Below are positions 55,904 to 64,000 of a DNA stretch of 64,000 bases, one piece after another. Source of the DNA: Marinomonas sp. UCMA 3892. Lineage in GTDB: Bacteria; Pseudomonadota; Gammaproteobacteria; Pseudomonadales; Marinomonadaceae. Both the position numbers and the translations under genes were made by a program. The stretch's first letter is position 1; each line of letters starts with the position of its first letter. The stretch is taken from the NCBI RefSeq assembly GCF_012726345.1, contig NZ_PTXN01000001.1:336654-400653 (forward strand), written 5' to 3'. The notes below the pieces were generated by a model. The model was given only the letters and a program-made list of their open reading frames with translations. It made no database searches and was not told where the DNA came from.

Positions 55904-56539
55904 ATGAAAATTGCACTGATGATGGAAAACAGCCAAGCAGGTAAAAACGCCGTAATTCTAGAACAACTAAACGCGGTTGCTGGTCCATTGAATCACGATG
56001 TGTTTAACGTCGGCATGAGTGATGAAAACGATCACCACCTGACTTACATCCACCTAGGCATCATGGCGAGCCTTTTATTGAACTCGAACGCTGTAGACTT
56101 TGTTGTCTCTGGTTGTGGGACTGGTCAAGGCGCAATGATGTCTCTGAACGCTCACCCAGGTGTTGTGTGTGGTTACTGCCTAGAACCTTCAGACGCTTTC
56201 TTGTTTAACCAAATCAACAACGGTAATGCCATTGCTATGGCATTTGCGAAAGGTTTTGGTTGGGCGGCAGAACTAAATGCACGTTACATCTTTGAAAAAG
56301 CCTTCACTGGCCCACGTGGCGAAGGCTACCCAGTTGAACGCAGAGAACCACAAGTTAAAAACGCTGGCATCTTGAACTTAGTGAAAGCAGCAACTATGAA
56401 AGACAACTACTTGGATGGTTTAAAAGCCATGGACCAAGAACTGGTTAAAACAGCCGTAACTGGTGAACGCTTCCAGCAATGTTTCTTTGATAATTGCCAG
56501 AACCCTGAGATCGAAGCGTACGTGCGTTCGTTATTGTAA
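55904..56539 (+). CDS. RpiB/LacA-family isomerase, probable 5-keto-4-deoxyuronate isomerase (DhuI-like)
   Basis: 211 residues, the RpiB/LacA/LacB sugar-phosphate isomerase family with the catalytic-cysteine motif SGCGTGQGAMM (Cys71) and NAIAMAFAKGFGW. It lies directly after kdgF behind a KdgR-like box, and no kduI gene is found in the window although kduD is present. RpiB-type isomerases (DhuI) are known to replace KduI in unsaturated-uronate catabolism of some bacteria, so isomerisation of 5-keto-4-deoxyuronate to 2,5-diketo-3-deoxygluconate is the likely job. A ribose-5-phosphate isomerase role is less likely: the C-terminus is about 60 residues longer than in RpiB. Confidence 0.8.
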   Translation: MKIALMMENSQAGKNAVILEQLNAVAGPLNHDVFNVGMSDENDHHLTYIHLGIMASLLLNSNAVDFVVSGCGTGQGAMMSLNAHPGVVCGYCLEPSDAFLFNQINNGNAIAMAFAKGFGWAAELNARYIFEKAFTGPRGEGYPVERREPQVKNAGILNLVKAATMKDNYLDGLKAMDQELVKTAVTGERFQQCFFDNCQNPEIEAYVRSLL

Positions 56540-56544
56540 ACCCC

Positions 56545-56664
56545 TCGACACACAAACACGACCTACAGAAAACCAAATCACATGTAGGTCGGCCTTCAGG
56601 CCGTCAAGAGGCGATCATCCAAAACCAAATCACATGTAGGTCGGCCTTCAGGCCGTCAAAAAGC
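56545..56664. repeat. REP-type repeat pair after the RpiB-family gene
   Basis: Two forward units (GTAGGTC head, CGGCC-TTCA-GGCCG stem-loop) start at 56583 and 56635, 52 bp apart, with an inverted half-head CGACCTACA near 56569. Same family as the arrays at 16.3 and 18.4 kb, here as a close direct pair. Lies between convergent genes. Confidence 0.85.
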
Positions 56665-56677
56665 ATAAAAAATAATT

Positions 56678-57790
56678 TTATCTTGTTAAATTTAAAGCGC
56701 TTGTCAATATATGACGCACAAGTTCAGTTTGTGAGTTTACATTCATTTTGTTAAAAACGGATTTCAATTGGCTGCGCACGGTTTGTACGCTTATATTTTT
56801 ATCTTCGGCGATATTTTGCAAGGTTAGGCCATTGGTTAACGATAGTGCGAGATGTGCCTCTGCAGCAGTGAGTTTGTATACAGCTTGTAATGAGTCTGCA
56901 TTCGAGAATGAGCAAAGTTCAGGATAGGATATATATAAAATAATTTGATCTTGATGGAAGTTGATAGATTTTCCAGATGACTCCACATTTTTAGCCATTA
57001 AGGTGAGAGGGCTGATTTGAAAGTCGCTTTTTATCTGTAAGGTTTTATGTGTGATTTCATTATTTAATAGCTTTATTAGGCTGCTCTTTAGCAAACGCTG
57101 ATCTGCTAGCTTATCTAATTTCAAATGGTTGTTTTCTATTTTTAAGCCAAGGTCTTTTTTGCACAATGCCGCGGCTAGTTCATTATTGTAGGTCACTTCT
57201 AGCTTTGAGTTGATGATGATTACGCCAATTGGGATTCTTGATAAGGCAGACATGAACACATCTTCTTTTTCTTTTAATTGCTCTAAAATATCAGAGAAAT
57301 CAAAAACTCTTCTAAAGTGTGGGTAAAGCCGCTTTAAGTAGCTTAATTCATCCTCATTGAATTGAGTTTGATCCATTCCTCTATGTATACCGATACCTAC
57401 AAAATAGCGTTCGTTATTACAAATATTTAGTGCACCTATATAGCCTACGTTGTTCGGCAATAATATTTTCTCATAAAAAAAAGGGTGCTCTCGTTCTGAT
57501 ACCTTGTGATCAATGGCCCCATGAGCCGTACCTTCTGGAAGTGCCATCATGACCGTCGCGGTTTTGTCTTCTGCTCCTAACCCAAGTTGATAAGACGAAA
57601 TAAAACTTTCGGGAAAGCCATGTTCTCCAAGGACTCTGAATGTTTGTTGACGGAAATTAATGAAGAAAAGTCCAGCGCTATTAGCATGCAAAAGATGACA
57701 GAGCTTCTCTAAAACATTATTCCAGTCTTGATGATCAAACCCGCTATCATAAATAGAATCTATTAGTTCCAGTAATTTTGATGAGCTCAT
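56678..57790 (-). CDS. LuxR-type transcriptional regulator
   Basis: 370 residues. The N-terminal two thirds resemble GAF/PAS-like sensory folds (a PAS-like segment around IPIGVIIINSKLEVTYNNELAAAL, about 187-210). The C-terminal LuxR/FixJ HTH reads YKLTAAEAHLALSLTNGLTLQNIAEDKNISVQTVRSQLKSVFNKM in outline, with the classic NISVQTVRSQLKSVFNKMNV recognition helix. The ligand is unknown. Divergent from the adhesin gene across 148 bp, so control of that gene is plausible. Confidence 0.85.
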   Translation of the reverse strand: MSSSKLLELIDSIYDSGFDHQDWNNVLEKLCHLLHANSAGLFFINFRQQTFRVLGEHGFPESFISSYQLGLGAEDKTATVMMALPEGTAHGAIDHKVSEREHPFFYEKILLPNNVGYIGALNICNNERYFVGIGIHRGMDQTQFNEDELSYLKRLYPHFRRVFDFSDILEQLKEKEDVFMSALSRIPIGVIIINSKLEVTYNNELAAALCKKDLGLKIENNHLKLDKLADQRLLKSSLIKLLNNEITHKTLQIKSDFQISPLTLMAKNVESSGKSINFHQDQIILYISYPELCSFSNADSLQAVYKLTAAEAHLALSLTNGLTLQNIAEDKNISVQTVRSQLKSVFNKMNVNSQTELVRHILTSALNLTR

Positions 57791-57938
57791 TTATCGTTCT
57801 TCCGGAAGCGTTAATATTTTCACTTTTTCTAGGAATATACCTCATATGCGGTATGACGCAATCTCAATTGCTCTCTATATTGCAAATATATTGGATAGAA
57901 CTGCTCAATCTTTATTGTTTCTTTACAGGTGAATCATT

Positions 57939-60900
57939 ATGTCAAGCTTAATTTATATCGTTGAAAAGGCTACAGATAGCCAGTCACATTATTTGTAATT
58001 AGGTGATGCAAAAAGCGTTACTGCTAAGTTTGGTAGTGTTTATTCACTGATCGATTCTCAGACGGGAAAATACCCTGAAAATGTGGTGTTGCAACAAGAC
58101 GAAGATCATTTATTGATAGTGCGGGACGGTGAAGTTTTACTGGTAATTGAAGAGTATTTTGATGAAGCAAGAGAAGCATCATTTGATGATAGCGGTATTA
58201 TTTTATCGGATATTGCCTTGGCTGGAATGGAATCAGATGTGTTGGTGGAAGAGCCTATTTGGAGCGCCGAGACAGCAACAACAATCACATTGAATGCTGA
58301 TAATAGTAACCAAACGACTGATTTAGCCAATAGCACTCAGCCCAAAATTGACATGTCGGTTCCTTCCAGCATGCGTCCTCAGGAAGGTGCTCCTTTACAA
58401 AATGGTTCGACGGGGTCTGAAGCACAAGAGCACAATGAAGATCCATCATCAGGCAGCCAAGGTGCCGCGGGTGAAATGGGATGGGGTTGGTATGCAGCCG
58501 CTCTGGGATTGGGAGCTGTTGGAATGGCTAGCGGTTCTAGTTCTGGTGGTTCTAGTTCTAGCTCTGGCGGAGGTTCTGCATCGACGTCATCGACAACAAT
58601 CTCCAGTGCTGCTGGTATTTTCTTTTCTACCGTACAAATCGATTTGTATGACGCATCGGGTAATTTAATTAGTTCGGCAGAGCATGATTATTCAACAGGT
58701 GATTATGTATATACCGGCAGCTACTCAGGACCGATGTTGGTTGAGATTATCGATATCAATGGTACTTCTACAGATTACACCGACGAAACAACAGGTGAAG
58801 CAAAAAGCTTAGGTACGTCTTTACGTGCTATGACGACAACTGATGGCGCCAGTGACAAAGCCATCAGCGTCACGCCTCTGACAGAACTGGCAACACAGCT
58901 AGCGGGTGTAACATCAGATAATCGAGCCGTGACCACAGACAATGTGGCAATGAATGGAAAAGTTGCAACGCTTTTTGGCCTAGATAATATTTTAGATAAA
59001 CCAGCTGTAGTGACTGAAGATACTAGTTCTGCCGATGCAGCAGCTCTTAAATATGGTCAAGCCTTGGCAATTTTGTCCGGTGCCGATTCGGACGCAGGCA
59101 ATGCCAGTGCTGCAGAAACAATTGCCACCATCGCCAGCTCATTAAAAGAAGCGAATAGCGATGCCAGTGCTGACTTAAAACTCACTTCTGAAGTGGCCGA
59201 TATTTTAACCAAAGGTCTAGAAACCTTTAACGATGGTCCAACGGGTCGGGACAATGCCATAACATCAAGCTTTACTTTTAGTAGTGTGCCGGTATTGGTA
59301 AATGCCGATGGCGATGTCATTAAGGCAATCAACGCAGAGGTTATAGTTTCCACCATTGAGGTCAAAATTAAAGGTTTGTCTGCTGATACAGTCGTTACTT
59401 TAACCGTAGGGGAAAACACGACAACCTATACTGTTACGTCTGACGATATTGAAAGTGGTTATGCTTATGTACCTATTACCGCGAGCTGGTTCCAAGCAGA
59501 CGGAGATGGTAATTATGATGTTGTTGTCACTGTAAATAGTGTCGAATCTTCCACTACGATTAAAGTAGATACGATCGCACCAGATGCACCCACTTTTGCA
59601 TTGCATCAAGATACTGGTGATTCTGATAATGATGGCATTACTAGTGACACCACGGTCGATGTGACTCTGGCCGATGGCGTTACCAATTGGCAATATTCTT
59701 TGGATGGCGGTTCGACTTGGATCACTCGTACATCTGGTTCGAGCTTCGAGCTTAAAGGCAGTACTACTTACAATGTTGGTGATATTCAGGTTAAGCAGAT
59801 TGATAAAGCAGGTAATGAAAGCGACGTTACCAGTAATACTTCGGCCATTGAAACACTTGAAACCTTAGCGCCTGATTTGAGTATTGAGGATACAGGAACA
59901 AGTAACAGTGATGGTATTACCAATAGTTCAACTGTGTCCGTTACCTTTGATGATGGCGTGGATCTGGCTTCATGGCAATACAGCCTAGATGGCGGTTCGA
60001 CGTGGAAGGATGGAACTGGCACAACATTCGAACTGGCCGCTAACAAAACCTACCAAGCCGATACTATTCAAGTAAAGCAGATTGATACGCAAGGCAATGA
60101 AGAAATCGCCACGCTCTCTTCTAAAGTCGTAACGGACAACACGGTTTCAGCTCCAGTAACTTTCCTTGCAGAAGATAGTGGTCAAAACAAAACAGATGGC
60201 ATTACCAGTGACACTACCTATCGCGTTAAATTAGCCAACGATGTGGCGAGCTGGGAATACAGTGTAGATAGCGGTGCGAATTGGGTGGCAGGCTCAGGTA
60301 CAAGCTTCGAACTTAACGAAAATCAAACTTATGCCGTTGGTAGTATTCAGGTTCGTCAAACCGATGTGGCAGGTAATGTCAGTGAGATAAAATCGAATAC
60401 CACTACGATTACGACAGACTTAATTGCACCAGATGCACCCAGTGCGTTATTGAGAAACGACACGGGCGCAAGTAACGAAGATGGCATTACTAACAACACT
60501 ACAGTTGATGTTGCCTTAGCCGACGATGCGGTGAGCTGGCAATACAGTCTGAATGGTGGCGAAACGTGGTCTGCATCACAAGCTGCTTCGGTTTCCAGCT
60601 TTGCATTAGCAGACAATACCGCTTATCAAGCTGGTGATCTGCAAATTAGACAATATGATGCCGCTGGCAATGTCAGTGTCGTCGATTCAAATGATCAAAT
60701 TATTACTCTAGATAGTGTGGTTTCTGCTCCTACACTGAGCTTTTCACTTACCTCGAATGAACTCACAAGTACTACTGTTGCAGTAACACTGGCAGACGAC
60801 GTTGCGTCATGGGAATACAGTTTAGATGGCGGAGAAACTTGGAATGAGGGCTCCGGAGAGCGCTTTAGCTTAGCACCATTAACGGCTTATGACGCCAATG

Positions 60901-63900
60901 CTATTCAAGTTCGTCAAACTGATATAGCAGGTAACGTTAGTGATGTCGTAGCGAATGAATCTTTAGAAACGGATGTGGCGATAGATCCGCCAAGTTTTGA
61001 ATTGGCTTCCGATACAGGGATTGCAGCTGACGATTCCATTACTTCGTCTGCGACTATGAATGTCACCTTGCTAGAAGGAGATGAAGGGGCCGTGAGCTGG
61101 AACTACAGTTTAGATGGCGGTATAACTTGGTCTGATGATCAAGATATTTCAACGACCAGTTTTGAACTGGCAGACAATACCACCTACGACGTAGGACAAA
61201 TCCTTGTTACTCAAACCGATGCCGAAGGAAACGTCAGCGCCTTCGCATCGAATGACAACACAGTGATTGTTGATTCTTTAGTCGGTGCACCTGAATTTAG
61301 CCTAAACACCGATACAGGAAGTTCTGATACGGACGGTATTACCAATGATCTCACCGTAAACGTAGATCTTGCCGATGATGTAGCAACTTGGCAATACAGC
61401 TTAGACAGCGGTTCAACTTGGTTGGATGGGAATGGTACGAGCTTTGAACTTGCTGCAAATATTTCCTATGCAGCGGGTGCTATTCAAGTTAAACAAATCG
61501 ATCTAGCTGGAAATGAAAGTACAGCGACTCTAAATGACAGCAATATTATTACGGATACAATCCCTCTTGATGCGCCAACCTTTAGTCTGAATAGCGATTC
61601 TGGGAGTAGCGATACAGACAATATTACCAATGATTCGGTTGTAAATGTTGTGCTCTCTGAAGACGCCGCTACTTGGCAATACAGCACAGACGCCGGCATA
61701 ACTTGGCAAACCGGCACTGGAACCAGCTTTGATCTAGCCGCTAACACCACCTATTTGGCGGGAGATATCCAGGTTCAACAAATAGATGTCGCTGGCAATA
61801 CTAGCGCTTCAGCCAGCAACGATGCCACGATTGAAATAGACACCACCGCACAGACACCAACTCTATCATTGAATGTAGATTCAGGCATTGATGATTCAGA
61901 TGGCATTACCAATGTCATGCAGGTGGATTTTGGTAGCAATGGTGAGTCAACTATTCAAAGCTGGGAATACAGCCTTGATAACGGTGCTAATTGGACAGAG
62001 GGATCAGGGTCTAGTTTTATTCTTGTCGACAATACGAGTTATGCCGTAGGTTCTATCCAAGTTCGTCAAACGGATCTAGCTGGTAACCTTAGTGCTGTAG
62101 GTTCTAATTCGACGGCTATCGTCACCGATACCATCCCGCTAGCTGCGCCAAGTTTTACCTTGCATGAAGACACTGGTGACTCAGACAGTGATTTTATCAC
62201 CAGCGACACCACCATTGATGTGACATTGGACGCAGAGGCTGCCAGCTGGGAATACTCGTTAGACAGCGGTGCTACGTGGACGGAAGGTTCTGGCACTAGC
62301 TTCGAAATGGGCGCATTGCAAACCTATGAAATTGGTCAAATTCAAGTTCGTCAGTTAGATATTGCCGGTAATATTAGCGCGGCAGCCAGCAATGAAGTGC
62401 CGTTTGTTTCGGATTCTCTGCCTGCCCCAACAGTGCAATTAGCAGAAGATACGGGGCTGTCTGATAGCGATAATATAACCAACGATCTAACAGTTAATGT
62501 CACGTTAGATGTGAATGCTGCCAGTTGGGTTTATAGCTTGGATAGCGGATCGACTTGGGTTGATGGAGAAGGAAGCAGTTTTGAGCTAGAAGCCGATACA
62601 ACGTATGCCGTTGGTAGTATTCAGGTTAAACAGTTTGATGCAGATGAAAACGAAAGTGCGATCTACTCAAATGAAAGTGAAATAGTGGCGGATAACTCGT
62701 CTATGCAAGCCATGGAGGTTGGAACGGCCAGTGTTATTCAAATTGAGGTTGATGACGGATCTTATATCGGTGACAGACAAACAATATCGTTAGAAAACGG
62801 TAAATTTGTAACGGTTTGGATTCAATTTGCTGAAACTTCCATGGTTGGCGTTCAGTATTATAATGCCGATGGGTCAGAAAGTGGTCTGCCATACTTTATA
62901 CCAACCGGACAATCTTATCAGGAATATTATCTACAAGACGTTTTCTCTGTAAGTAGTGACAGTGGTCTAATTGTGGCTTGGACTGGTGAGACTTACGACA
63001 AAAACACATCAGAGCAAAGTGGTTTGTACTTTCAATTGTTTAACGCTGATGGTGCGCCTGTTGGTGAGGTGCATGAAGCTACTGATGATCCAGATTGGAG
63101 TGGTGATAGCTGGCCTTATCCATTAGGAGATACCGGCAACTACATACTTACTTGGACTGAAAATGTCGGCACTGGCCAAGAAGCTTATGCTCAGCGTTAT
63201 GATTCAAATGGCAACCCTATTGGTTCAGTGATAACGATTGAAAATTCAGTGGTTCCAACGGTTTTAACAGTTGGAGGCAGTGGAGCCTTTATCCTTGTCT
63301 GGAATGAAGTACTTGATCTTGATAATTCTTTGGCTGTAGTAAAAGCACAATCCTATGGGGCTGATGGCTTGCCAAACGGCAACGTTATTACTTTGACGCA
63401 AACCAGTGATGAAATGCCAGGTGAGTATCTAGAACGGGCTAAAGAAATTGGGTGGGGAGATAATGCCGCTCTGGCCGCTATTTTAGTGGATGAAACCAAC
63501 TCTACCTTGAATCTACAAGTGGTTAATGTAGACACTAATGTGAGTACTAGAATAGAACTGGGTGAATTTACCGACTCAGATAACCTTGCTACAAGAATTA
63601 ACTTTATCAACGAAGACCATGATTTTGCGGTGTCATGGACAGGGGCCGATGAAAACGGAGATTTGGCTGTATTTACGCAGACTTTTTCACAAGATGGTGC
63701 AGCATTAAGTGAAGCTAAGATGTTGCCGATCACACTTGATCCAGATTCTGACTACAAAATGAAGTTGTATGTAGATTGGCTAGAAGCTGATGAGAGCTAT
63801 CTGGTCACTACCAGAGCGCAAACAAGAGATGAGAATGGTAATAAAATTCAAATATTTGAACTGGTACACGTGCAAGGTGACACCATTACATCAATCATTT

Positions 63901-64000
63901 CTGCAGAAGACAATGTGGTCGGAGTGGATGTCGTCACTTTAAATACGAATGGTGATTTTGCCATATCTGGTGTGACATTTGAGTCATCAGATACTGCGCA
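57939..64000 (+). CDS. Giant BapA-like Ig-repeat adhesin with a TAA at codon 20 (3' end outside window)
   Basis: From ATG 57939 (AGGTGA ribosome site) the frame is open to the window end, over 2,000 codons, except for one TAA at 57996-57998 (HYL-stop-LGDAKS). Parts: a BapA-prefix-like beta domain (about 1-75), an acidic linker, a hydrophobic segment WGWYAAALGLGAVGMASG followed by a Ser/Gly-rich hinge (about 188-220), a mixed domain, eleven Ig-like repeats, then a tryptophan-rich beta domain (VVAWTGE, ILTWTEN, AVSWTGA). Such proteins are exported by type I secretion and act in surface attachment and biofilm; the C-terminal secretion signal would be outside. CAA to TAA (Gln20) explains the stop. 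It may be a pseudogene, a sequencing error, or start later (next in-frame GTG at 58083, ATG at 58227). Confidence 0.8.
59578..62695 (+). repeat. Eleven Ig-like repeats in the adhesin gene
   Basis: Units of about 94 codons (about 283 bp) follow the pattern AP-x-F-L-DTG-SD-DGITN-TVNVTLAD-ASWxYSLDGGxTW-GTSFELA-TTY-GxIQVxQxDxAGNxS. The DNA copies are diverged, not near-identical. The fifth unit lacks the DTG...DGIT block and the ninth has an extended strand (DFGSNGESTIQSWEY). Acidic DTGxSDxDG segments look calcium-binding. Confidence 0.85.

Noticed and set aside
59057..63733. Several reverse-strand reading frames of 70-130 codons inside the adhesin gene
   Set aside because: They are antisense shadows of the repetitive forward frame (Ser/Val-rich, in register with each Ig repeat), without ribosome sites.

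Overview
The window is 64 kb of a gammaproteobacterial chromosome. Gene content and protein style (glnA-thiI-typA, ubiE-ubiB-hisE-tatABC, hisB-hisH-hisF, mutY-chrA-yggX, glmU-glmS) fit a marine Oceanospirillales member, most likely Marinomonas or a close relative; the genus is an inference, since no rRNA or other typing marker is present. Coding density is high. No rRNA, tRNA or CRISPR array was recognised.

Layout. (1) 1-5.8 kb: glnA (3' end outside the window) behind a sigma-54 promoter with two NtrC-like sites, divergent from thiI, then typA and dtd. (2) 5.8-8.5 kb: a secreted pectin methylesterase fused to an SGNH (rhamnogalacturonan acetylesterase-like) esterase, preceded by a KdgR-like box. 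(3) 8.6-15.2 kb: leftward series dsbA, a GGEEF diguanylate cyclase, ubiE, ubiB, hisE, tatA, tatB, tatC. (4) 15.5-21 kb: engB, gshA bracketed by two REP-type repeat arrays, and hisB-hisH-hisF without hisA. (5) 21-39.3 kb: housekeeping genes (AsmA, MutY, ChrA, YggX, FliL-like, DsbB, Rsd, WD40-like lipoprotein, DUF423, TrmB, H-NS, Tex, AzoR with its LysR neighbour, a PNPOx-like protein, GlmU, GlmS). (6) 39337-47456: a complete 8,120-bp Tn7-type transposon (tnsABCDE) at the canonical attTn7 site 25 bp past the glmS stop, with terminal inverted repeats, TnsB-type sites at both ends and a perfect 5-bp target duplication (AAACC), but no cargo genes. (7) 47.5-56.5 kb: a pectin/oligogalacturonide catabolic locus: ogl, divergent togMNAB-type ABC importer, kduD, kdgR, kdgF and an RpiB-family isomerase that probably does the job of the missing kduI. 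(8) 56.5-64 kb: a third REP array, a LuxR-type regulator and, divergent from it, the first 6 kb of a giant adhesin gene of Ig-like repeats carrying an in-frame TAA at codon 20.

How the parts work together. The esterase fusion at 8.4 kb would de-esterify pectin outside the cytoplasm. Oligogalacturonides would enter through TogMNAB, be split by Ogl, have the unsaturated product linearised by KdgF, be isomerised by the RpiB-family enzyme and reduced by KduD. Three KdgR-like boxes (upstream of the esterase, between ogl and togM, upstream of kdgF) and kdgR itself suggest one regulon split over 40 kb. The Tn7-type element sits exactly between glmS and ogl, and its insertion removed most of the T-tract of what looks like the ogl terminator.
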